Shown here piece after piece: positions 1 to 4,648 of a stretch of DNA of 6,082 bases. Under the pieces are notes generated by a model that saw nothing but the letters and a program-made list of their open reading frames with translations, was not told the DNA's origin and did not search any database. How positions within the stretch are numbered: position 1 is the stretch's first letter; each line of letters begins with the position of its first letter. The stretch is from JAJPXC01 sp964628905 (GTDB lineage Bacteria; Bacteroidota; Bacteroidia; Bacteroidales; Muribaculaceae). Both the position numbers and the translations under genes were made by a program. The stretch covers positions 1 to 6,082 of the forward strand of contig CAZVNS010000059.1 of NCBI GenBank assembly GCA_964628905.1, read 5' to 3'.

Positions 1-1372
1 TCTTGGCGTTGATCAGGTCGATGGGGGTGAACACCTCGTTGTCGCGCACGTTCATACGCTCGCGGATAGTGCGCGACATGCGGGCAAGACCTACACCAAA
101 CTGGTTGTAGAGCTGCTCGCCGACAGTGCGCACGCGGCGGTTGCTCAGGTGGTCGATATCGTCGACATCGGTCTTGGAGTTGATGAGCTCGATCAAGTAC
201 TTGATGATGGCGATGATGTCCTCCTTGGTAAGCACTTTGACATCCATCGAGGTGCCCAGCCCGAGCTTCTTGTTGATACGATAGCGTCCTACCTCGCCGA
301 GGTCGTAGCGCTTCTCGGAGAAGAAGAGGTTGGTGATCACCTCGCGGGCCGACGCGTCATCCGGTGGCTCGGCGTTGCGGAGCTGTCGATATATATATTG
401 TATAGCCTCCTTCTCAGAGTTGGAGGTATCCTTCTGCAGGGTGTTGAAGATGATCGAGTAGTCGGTGGAGTTGGCGTTCTCCTTGTGCAGGAGCACGGTC
501 TGCACTCCTGAGTCGATGATGGCCTGGATGTTGTCCTCCTCGAGCACGGTCTCGCGGTCCATCACCACCTCGTTACGCTCAATCGACACTACCTCACCGG
601 TATCCTCGTCGACGAAGTCCTCCACCCAGGTGCGGAGCACGCGGGCGGCGAGCTTGCGGCCGATAGCCTTCTTGAGGTTGGTCTTGTTGACCTTGATTTC
701 CTCGGCAAGGTCAAAAATCTCGATGATATCCTTGTCGCTTTCGAGACCGATGGCGCGCAACAGTGTGGTCACGGGCAACTTCTTCTTACGGTCGATGTAA
801 GCGTACATCACATTATTGATGTCAGTCGCGAACTCAATCCAAGAGCCGCGGAAGGGGATGATGCGGGCCGAATAGAGCTTAGTGCCATTGGCATGGGTGC
901 TCTGGCCGAAGAATACGCCGGGTGAGCGGTGCAGCTGTGACACCACGACACGCTCGGCGCCGTTGATGACAAATGTGCCTTTGTCAGTCATATATGGGAT
1001 CGGGCCCAAAAACACGTCCTGGATCACGGTGGCGAAGTCTTCGTGGTCGGGGTCGGTACAGTACAGCTTGAGCTTGGCCTTGAGGGGCACACTATATGTC
1101 AGGCCGCGCTCGAGGCACTCCTCGATGGTGTAGCGCGGGGGGTCGATATAGTAGTCAAGGAACTCGAGTACGAAGTTGTTGCGGGTGTCGGCGATGGGGA
1201 AGTTCTCGGCGAACACTTTGTACAGGCCCTCGTTATTTCTTTTCTCCTGCTCGGTGTCGAGCTGCAGGAAGTCGCGGAACGACTTGAGCTGCACCTCCAG
1301 GAAGTCGGGGTAAGGAAGCGGGTTCTTTACCGAAGTGAAATTAATGCGGGGTTTATCTAAAGAAACTGACAT
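1..1372 (-). CDS. rpoB: DNA-directed RNA polymerase subunit beta, N-terminal part (gene runs off the left edge)
   Basis: RpoB is the second-largest subunit of the core RNA polymerase that makes all cellular RNA. The frame is open from the ATG at 1372 to coordinate 1, giving 457 codons of a protein that is usually about 1,270 residues long in this group. Recognisable blocks are ERVVVSQLHRSPGVFF (residues 140-155) in the protrusion, YSARIIPFRGSWIEF (167-181), NLFFSEKRYDLGEVGRYRIN (348-367), DVDDIDHLSNRRVRTVGE (402-419) and DLINAK (452-457). By alignment from memory the window stops about ten residues before the FFG...LSQFMDQ block, so rifampicin cluster I is not visible. The start is the first ATG after the rplL spacer and gives the usual N-terminus; no Shine-Dalgarno sequence precedes it. 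It is the last visible gene of the operon, and rpoC would be expected next. Codons are mostly G/C-ending except for an A/T-rich patch at 386-403. The identity is certain. Confidence 0.98.
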   Translation of the reverse strand, partial: MSVSLDKPRINFTSVKNPLPYPDFLEVQLKSFRDFLQLDTEQEKRNNEGLYKVFAENFPIADTRNNFVLEFLDYYIDPPRYTIEECLERGLTYSVPLKAKLKLYCTDPDHEDFATVIQDVFLGPIPYMTDKGTFVINGAERVVVSQLHRSPGVFFGQSTHANGTKLYSARIIPFRGSWIEFATDINNVMYAYIDRKKKLPVTTLLRAIGLESDKDIIEIFDLAEEIKVNKTNLKKAIGRKLAARVLRTWVEDFVDEDTGEVVSIERNEVVMDRETVLEEDNIQAIIDSGVQTVLLHKENANSTDYSIIFNTLQKDTSNSEKEAIQYIYRQLRNAEPPDDASAREVITNLFFSEKRYDLGEVGRYRINKKLGLGTSMDVKVLTKEDIIAIIKYLIELINSKTDVDDIDHLSNRRVRTVGEQLYNQFGVGLARMSRTIRERMNVRDNEVFTPIDLINAK

Positions 1373-1420
1373 CTAATAATAAAGGGGTTAAGGGAACTCA
1401 AATTGAAATATAACACAATA

Positions 1421-1456
1421 AGGTTAAGAATCATCAGGATTGATGATCCTTAACCT
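1421..1456 (-). promoter_or_regulatory. Long hairpin in the rplL-rpoB spacer (possible attenuator or RNase III site)
   Basis: Positions 1421-1436 and 1441-1456 form an inverted repeat with a 4-nt loop (AUCC in the RNA). In the minus-strand transcript all 16 pairs form, because the single DNA mismatch (1429/1448) becomes a G-U wobble; in plus-strand RNA it would be an A-C clash. The sequence 3' of the stem is A/U-rich (UAUUGUGUUAUAUUUC) but is not a clean U-tract, so a full intrinsic terminator is doubtful. In E. coli the same junction holds an attenuator and an RNase III site that lower rpoBC expression relative to the ribosomal proteins. An equivalent role here is inferred from position and structure. 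Confidence 0.7.
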
Positions 1457-1457
1457 A

Positions 1458-1478
1458 ATTACCTGGATTTCAGGCAAT
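1458..1478 (-). promoter_or_regulatory. Short hairpin directly after the rplL stop codon
   Basis: In the minus-strand RNA, 1478-1471 pairs with 1465-1458 as AUUGCCUG/CAGGUAAU. This gives eight pairs, including one G-U (1475/1461), around a 5-nt loop AAAUC. It begins one nucleotide after the UAA of rplL and ends one nucleotide before the 16-bp hairpin at 1421-1456, so the two could stack. A ribosome terminating on rplL would cover this stem. A role in 3'-end protection, processing or attenuation is inferred. Confidence 0.5.
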
Positions 1479-1479
1479 A

Positions 1480-1854
1480 TTATTTCAGTTCTACTTCAGC
1501 GCCAGCCTCTTCGAGTTGCTTCTTGAGACCTTCAGCGTCGGCTTTTGAAAGGCCTTCCTTAACGGCGCTGGGTGCGCCGTCAACGAGTTCCTTAGCCTCC
1601 TTCAAGCCAAGACCGGTGAGTTCCTTAACGAGCTTAACTACGGCGAGCTTAGCTGAGCCGGCGCTCTTAAGTACTACGTCGAATGAAGTTTTCTCCTCAG
1701 CTGCGGCAGCGCCACCGGCTGCGGGAGCTGCTACTGCAACGGCTGCTGCTGCAGGTTCGATACCGTACTCATCCTTCAGGATTTGAGCAAGTTCGTTTAC
1801 TTCCTTTACTGTGAGGTTAACAAGTTGTTCTGCAAAAGCTTTCAGATCTGCCAT
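1480..1854 (-). CDS. rplL: 50S ribosomal protein L7/L12
   Basis: L7/L12 is the multi-copy acidic stalk protein that recruits translational GTPases (EF-Tu, EF-G, IF2) to the ribosome and stimulates them. The 124-residue length is normal. Residues 1-33 form the dimerising, L10-binding N-terminal domain. Residues 34-55 are the flexible Ala/Gly/Pro-rich hinge. Residues 56-124 are the factor-binding domain with the hallmark ELTGLGLKEAKELVDGAP (78-95), which contains the helix that contacts EF-Tu and EF-G. The start ATG gives the classic MADLKAF N-terminus. It lies 43 nt after rplJ, behind an A-rich leader with only one G, and is followed at once by two hairpins. L7/L12 is needed at several copies per ribosome, so the leader may help it outpace its neighbours; that is inference. 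Confidence 0.99.
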   Translation of the reverse strand: MADLKAFAEQLVNLTVKEVNELAQILKDEYGIEPAAAAVAVAAPAAGGAAAAEEKTSFDVVLKSAGSAKLAVVKLVKELTGLGLKEAKELVDGAPSAVKEGLSKADAEGLKKQLEEAGAEVELK

Positions 1855-1897
1855 TTTTGTATGATTTAATTTGTTTGTTTTTTACTTGGTGATGATA
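1855..1897 (-). promoter_or_regulatory. A-rich, G-poor translation leader of rplL
   Basis: The 43 nt between the rplJ stop and the rplL start are A/C/U-rich in the transcript and contain a single G. Pairing is therefore unlikely and there is no Shine-Dalgarno sequence. Bacteroidota initiation is known to rely on A-rich unstructured upstream sequence more than on Shine-Dalgarno pairing, so this looks like a strong initiation region for a protein needed in excess. The composition is seen directly; the function is inferred. Confidence 0.4.
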
Positions 1898-2422
1898 TTA
1901 ATCTTCTTTTTTCGAGAGTGTCTCGAGGATGCCGTGGAGCTTAGAACCGCCTGACTGCAGAGCAGAGATAACGTTCTTGGCGGGCGATTGCAGCAGAGCC
2001 ACAACGTCGGCGATGAGTTCGTTCTTGCTCTTGATGCTTGCCAGTGCGTCGAGCTGGTCGGCGCCGACATACACGGTCTCTTCTACATAAGCTGCCTTGA
2101 GCAGGGGGAGCGTGTCGCCCTTCTTTACGAAGTTCTTGATCAGCTTGGCGGGGGCGTTGCCTACGTTGGCGCACATCAGTGAGGTTGACTCCTTGAGCGC
2201 GGGGTAGAGCTCGCTGTAGTCCCCTTCGAGCTTCTCGAGAGCCTTGTGCAGGAGGGTGTTCTTAACCACCATGAGCTTGATGTCGTTCTTGAAACACCCG
2301 CGACGAAGCGCTGAGGTCTTCTCGGCGGTCAGGCCGGCGGTCTCAACCAGGTAGAAGCAGCTGTACTCTTTGATGGTATCAGCTATCTTGTCTATAATAA
2401 TGCCTTTATCTTCCTTTTTCAT
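1898..2422 (-). CDS. rplJ: 50S ribosomal protein L10
   Basis: L10 anchors the L7/L12 dimers to the L11-binding region of 23S rRNA at the base of the stalk. The 174 residues are slightly longer than the E. coli protein (165), as is common in Bacteroidota. The N-terminal rRNA-binding domain contains the conserved VVKNTLLHKAL block (52-62). The C-terminal helix, about residues 147-171 (NVISALQ...LHGILETLS from 150), is where L7/L12 N-terminal dimers dock. The start gives MKKEDKGIIIDKI, typical of the group, and lies only 20 nt after the rplA stop without a Shine-Dalgarno sequence. In E. coli the L10-L12 complex represses translation by binding a long leader before rplJ; such a leader cannot fit in this gap, so any feedback site must lie inside rplA or elsewhere. 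The overlapping frames within the gene are not real. Confidence 0.98.
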   Translation of the reverse strand: MKKEDKGIIIDKIADTIKEYSCFYLVETAGLTAEKTSALRRGCFKNDIKLMVVKNTLLHKALEKLEGDYSELYPALKESTSLMCANVGNAPAKLIKNFVKKGDTLPLLKAAYVEETVYVGADQLDALASIKSKNELIADVVALLQSPAKNVISALQSGGSKLHGILETLSKKED

Positions 2423-2442
2423 GTCGATACTTTTTCTAATGA

Positions 2443-3138
2443 TTATTCACCGATAGTCTTGGAGTCCACCTGGATGCCGGGGCTCATGGTGCTCGAAAGA
2501 TAAATGCTCTTAATATAGGTACCCTTAGCGGTAGCGGGTTTGAGCTTAATCAAGGTGTTGATGAACTCGCGGGCGTTGTCGCGCATCTGTTCAGGGGTGA
2601 ATGACACCTTGCCGATCGATGTGTGCACGATACCGTTCTTGTCGACCTTGAAGTCGATCTTACCCTTCTTGACCTCTTCCACTGCCTTAGCCACGTCCAT
2701 GGTCACAGTGCCGCTCTTGGGGTTAGGCATCAGGCCGCGGGGGCCGAGGATACGGCCCAGGGCACCGATCTTACCCATGATGGCGGGCTGGGTGATGATC
2801 ACGTCAACGTCAGTCCATCCTTGTTTGATCTTGTCGATATATTCGTCAAGGCCTACGTAGTCAGCTCCGGCTGCCTTAGCGGCGGCCTCAGCGTCTGGGT
2901 TGCAAAGTACAAGCACGCGAACCTGCTTACCGGTGCCGTGGGGGAGTGTTACCACGCCACGCACCATCTGGTTAGCCTTACGGGGATCTACGCCGAGGCG
3001 CACGTCGATGTCGATTGAAGCGTCAAACTTAGTGAAAGTCGTCTCCTTCACCTTCTCAGCGGCCTCCAACAGGGGATAAGCTTTCCCGGCTTCAATCTTC
3101 TCTAAAGCTAACTTTTGGTTTTTTGTAAGTTTACTCAT
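2443..3138 (-). CDS. rplA: 50S ribosomal protein L1
   Basis: L1 forms the mobile stalk on the E-site side of the large subunit and helps release deacylated tRNA. In many bacteria it also represses its own operon by binding an mRNA copy of its rRNA site. The 231-residue length is normal (234 in E. coli). Domain I is made from the two ends and includes the rRNA-contacting FDASIDIDVRLGVDPRKANQ (38-57). Domain II is the central insert. The signature LGPRGLMPNPKSGTV (131-145) and the C-terminal KGTYIKSIYLSSTMSPG segment (205-221) are intact. The gene starts 14 nt after rplK, implying tight co-translation as in the L11 operon elsewhere. If L1 regulates this pair, the target would most likely be the leader before rplK. 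Confidence 0.99.
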   Translation of the reverse strand: MSKLTKNQKLALEKIEAGKAYPLLEAAEKVKETTFTKFDASIDIDVRLGVDPRKANQMVRGVVTLPHGTGKQVRVLVLCNPDAEAAAKAAGADYVGLDEYIDKIKQGWTDVDVIITQPAIMGKIGALGRILGPRGLMPNPKSGTVTMDVAKAVEEVKKGKIDFKVDKNGIVHTSIGKVSFTPEQMRDNAREFINTLIKLKPATAKGTYIKSIYLSSTMSPGIQVDSKTIGE

Positions 3139-3152
3139 GTCAATTGAAGTTT

Positions 3153-3596
3153 TTAGTTATTGCCGGGGAAGGCCCCCTTAACGGTGATACCCATGCTTCT
3201 GGCTGTACCTGCCACCATTCTCATTGCTGATTCAACGATGAAGCAGTTCAAGTCAGGCATCTTGTCTTCTGCGATTGCCTTTACCTGTTCCCAGGTGATC
3301 TCTGCAACCTTGTTGCGGTTGGGCTGTGCCGAGCCGCTTTTGATCTTGGCTGCTTCTTTGAGCTGAATAGCCACAGGGGGGGTCTTGACAATGAAGTCAA
3401 AGCTCTTGTCGCTGTAGTAAGTGATCACTACAGGGAGCACCTTGCCTGCCTTGTCCTGGGTACGGGCGTTGAATTGCTTGCAAAACTCCATGATGTTGAT
3501 ACCCTTAGAACCCAGGGCGGGCCCTACTGGCGGTGAAGGGTTTGCAGCTCCACCTTTAATCTGCAATTTGATCTGTCCAGCAATTTCTTTAGCCAT
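3153..3596 (-). CDS. rplK: 50S ribosomal protein L11
   Basis: L11 binds the GTPase-associated region of 23S rRNA (around nucleotides 1051-1108 in E. coli numbering) at the stalk base and takes part in factor binding and stringent-response activation; thiostrepton acts at this site. The 147-residue length is normal. The N-terminal domain has the proline-bearing PPVGPALG motif (22-29), where thiostrepton-resistance substitutions arise in other bacteria; no substitution is evident here. GINIMEFCKQFN (33-44) follows. The C-terminal rRNA-binding domain ends with MRMVAGTARSMGITVKG (126-142). The start gives MAKEIAGQIKLQIKGG as expected. It is the first gene of the rplK-rplA-rplJ-rplL cluster and is preceded by a 95-nt leader, the usual location for L1 autoregulation. 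Confidence 0.99.
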   Translation of the reverse strand: MAKEIAGQIKLQIKGGAANPSPPVGPALGSKGINIMEFCKQFNARTQDKAGKVLPVVITYYSDKSFDFIVKTPPVAIQLKEAAKIKSGSAQPNRNKVAEITWEQVKAIAEDKMPDLNCFIVESAMRMVAGTARSMGITVKGAFPGNN

Positions 3597-3691
3597 TTTT
3601 GAAATACTATTTAAAACGATTGTTTATTAGTCGCGCTCCTACGCTGTCAGTCGCCCCCGGGCCTCGTAACCGGCCGTCAAGCTCCAGCTGC
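3597..3691 (-). promoter_or_regulatory. rplK leader, possible L1 autoregulatory region
   Basis: The 95 nt between nusG and rplK have a sharp change of composition. The part next to nusG (about 3631-3691) is G/C-rich with several short complementary pieces (GGCC/GGCC, CCGG/CCGG) and a direct repeat GCGACU in the RNA (3629-3634 and 3649-3654). The last 30-odd nt before the ATG are A/U-rich. In E. coli and other bacteria L1 binds the mRNA just upstream of rplK. I could not fold a convincing L1-type two-helix motif by eye, so this is a positional candidate only. No Bacteroidota promoter (TTTG, then TAnnTTTG) was seen. Confidence 0.3.
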
Positions 3692-4243
3692 TTATTCGCG
3701 CCCTACCTGCGAATTCTCCAACTCCAACGGAGTCTTTCTACCAAAGATTTTCACCGACACCTTGAGTTTCTTCTTCTCAGGGTTCACCTCCTCTATGACG
3801 CCGCTGAAGCCGGCGAACGGACCGACGTTGACCTTGACAGTCTCACCGACCATGTAGTCGTTGACACCCTCCTCGGTCAGGTCGACCAGCTCATCAGCCC
3901 TGCCCAGCATGCGCATGACCTCGCTCTCGCGCAGGGCCTCGGGGATGATCCCTTTGCCCTTGGCTCCAAGGAAGTCAATCACATTGGTGGTGTTGCGCAG
4001 CTCATGCATCACCTCACCATGAAGGATCGCCTCGACAAAGACGTAGCCGGAGTAGAGGTTCTTCTCCTTGACCACCTTCTTGCCGTTGCGCACGGTGACT
4101 ACCTTCTCAGTGGGAATTAGCACTTGGAAAACTGACTTGCCCAGGTCGGTGTTGCGGATCGCCGCGTCAAGGACCTCTTTGACCTTAGCCTCTTTTCCAG
4201 AAATGGCGCGCAGCACATACCACGCTCTCTTAAGTTCTGCCAT
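3692..4243 (-). CDS. nusG: Transcription elongation and termination factor NusG
   Basis: NusG binds the RNA polymerase clamp, suppresses backtracking, and through its C-terminal domain contacts Rho or ribosomal protein S10. The protein has 183 residues. The NGN domain (about 5-110) begins RAWYVLRAISGKEAKVKE and includes NLYSGYVFVEA (62-72). A linker leads to the KOW domain (about 128-180), with VGETVKVNVGPFAGFSGVI (132-150) and the closing TPLELENSQV (171-180). No extra insert domain is present. Its place between secE and rplK identifies it as the housekeeping NusG rather than one of the specialised paralogues (such as the capsule regulators UpxY) found in Bacteroides. It starts 23 nt after secE. 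An antisense frame of similar length covers nearly the whole gene but is a coding shadow. Confidence 0.98.
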   Translation of the reverse strand: MAELKRAWYVLRAISGKEAKVKEVLDAAIRNTDLGKSVFQVLIPTEKVVTVRNGKKVVKEKNLYSGYVFVEAILHGEVMHELRNTTNVIDFLGAKGKGIIPEALRESEVMRMLGRADELVDLTEEGVNDYMVGETVKVNVGPFAGFSGVIEEVNPEKKKLKVSVKIFGRKTPLELENSQVGRE

Positions 4244-4266
4244 TGCTATTAATCCACTTTAAAAGG

Positions 4267-4467
4267 TTATCTGCCTAAGCTGTAAATGAAGTGCATGAAG
4301 TTGTCAACGACCAAGTCCATCAGGAAGATTATCAGGGCGATAATCACGGAAGCTACCATGACGATAATGGCGCTTTTGACAACTTGCTTCTTTGTAGGCC
4401 AAGAAGTCTTATATCGCAACTCGGTATAAGACTCCTCGATATTCGTAAGTAGTTTCAATTTTTTCAT
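4267..4467 (-). CDS. secE: Preprotein translocase subunit SecE
   Basis: SecE is the small essential subunit that clamps SecY in the inner-membrane Sec translocon. The 66 residues match the short, single-span form found in most bacteria; E. coli has a longer three-span form. The cytoplasmic amphipathic N-terminal part carries the family signature W-P-T-K-K-Q (23-28). One hydrophobic transmembrane helix follows at about residues 32-55 (AIIVMVASVIIALIIFLMDLVV, starting at 33). The ATG lies only 15 nt after the mature 3' end of tRNA-Trp, so the coding region is almost certainly transcribed together with the tRNA and released by tRNA processing. It is followed by nusG after 23 nt. The gene is intact, and the identity is secure from the motif, topology and context. 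Confidence 0.97.
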   Translation of the reverse strand: MKKLKLLTNIEESYTELRYKTSWPTKKQVVKSAIIVMVASVIIALIIFLMDLVVDNFMHFIYSLGR

Positions 4468-4482
4468 TTCTCAATTTCAATG

Positions 4483-4555
4483 CACGGGAAGAGAGGCTCG
4501 AACTCCCGACGCCTGGTTTTGGAGACCAGTGCTCTACCGACTGAGCTATTCCCGT
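4483..4555 (-). tRNA. tRNA-Trp (anticodon CCA)
   Basis: A full 73-nt cloverleaf folds in the minus-strand RNA. It has a 7-bp acceptor stem ACGGGAA/UUCCCGU, D-arm GCUC/GAGC, anticodon stem CUGGU/ACCAG with loop CUCCAAA (anticodon CCA at 4520-4522), a 5-nt variable region, and T-arm GGGAG/CUCUC with loop UUCGAGC. The discriminator is G73, and with A1-U72 it matches known bacterial tRNA-Trp identity elements. CCA is not encoded; the DNA continues CAUUG. It sits between tuf and secE with no promoter or terminator seen on either side, so it must be cut out of the operon transcript, presumably by RNase P and 3' nucleases. Confidence 0.98.
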
Positions 4556-4559
4556 AGAT

Positions 4560-4598
4560 AGCGACCGGCTTAGGGTCAGTGGCCTTGGGCCGGTCGCT
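4560..4598 (-). other. 10-bp hairpin just upstream of tRNA-Trp
   Basis: AGCGACCGGC (4589-4598, read on the minus strand) and GCCGGUCGCU (4560-4569) form a perfect 10-bp, G/C-rich stem with a 19-nt loop. It ends four nucleotides before the mature 5' end of tRNA-Trp. No U-tract follows, so it is not a terminator. A processing element for separating tuf mRNA from tRNA-Trp, or a protective 3' end for tuf mRNA, fits the position; this is inference. Confidence 0.6.
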
Positions 4599-4613
4599 GT
4601 ATTGACTAGTTAT

Positions 4614-4629
4614 GCCTTGGGGTCAAGGC
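4614..4629 (-). other. Small hairpin in the tuf 3' untranslated region
   Basis: GCCUUG (4624-4629) and CAAGGC (4614-4619) form a 6-bp stem with loop ACCC, 19 nt after the tuf stop. No U-tract follows. The same CAAGGC sequence recurs at 4582-4587 inside the loop of the next hairpin and could pair with GCCUUG instead, so two alternative folds are possible. No function can be assigned from sequence alone. Confidence 0.4.
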
Positions 4630-4648
4630 GTGTTAACTTCAAGGTGGA

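Noticed and set aside
1..60. Looking for rifampicin-resistance substitutions in rpoB
   Set aside because: The visible protein ends at DLINAK, before cluster I, so no statement can be made.
149..1360. Several plus-strand open frames of 63-120 codons opposite rpoB
   Set aside because: They mirror the rpoB reading frame, whose translation matches the RpoB family continuously, and none gives a plausible protein.
1405..1412. TATATTTC on the minus strand, one base from the Bacteroidota -7 box TAnnTTTG, about 33 nt upstream of rpoB
   Set aside because: No good TTTG -33 element is found about 20 nt further upstream, and near matches are expected by chance in A/T-rich spacers. A weak internal rpoB promoter cannot be excluded.
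1421..1456. Reading the 16-bp hairpin as a complete intrinsic terminator ending the ribosomal protein operon
   Set aside because: The sequence after the stem is A/U-rich but not a U-tract, and rpoB follows at once with no convincing promoter, so partial attenuation or processing fits better.
1882..2174. Minus-strand frames of 62 and 77 codons inside rplJ
   Set aside because: They are out-of-frame readings of the L10 gene, rich in Arg and Ser, with no domain.
3599..4120. A 173-codon open frame on the plus strand opposite nusG
   Set aside because: It lies almost entirely antisense to an unmistakable NusG, has no recognisable domain, and is explained by the G/C-rich codon pattern of the real gene.
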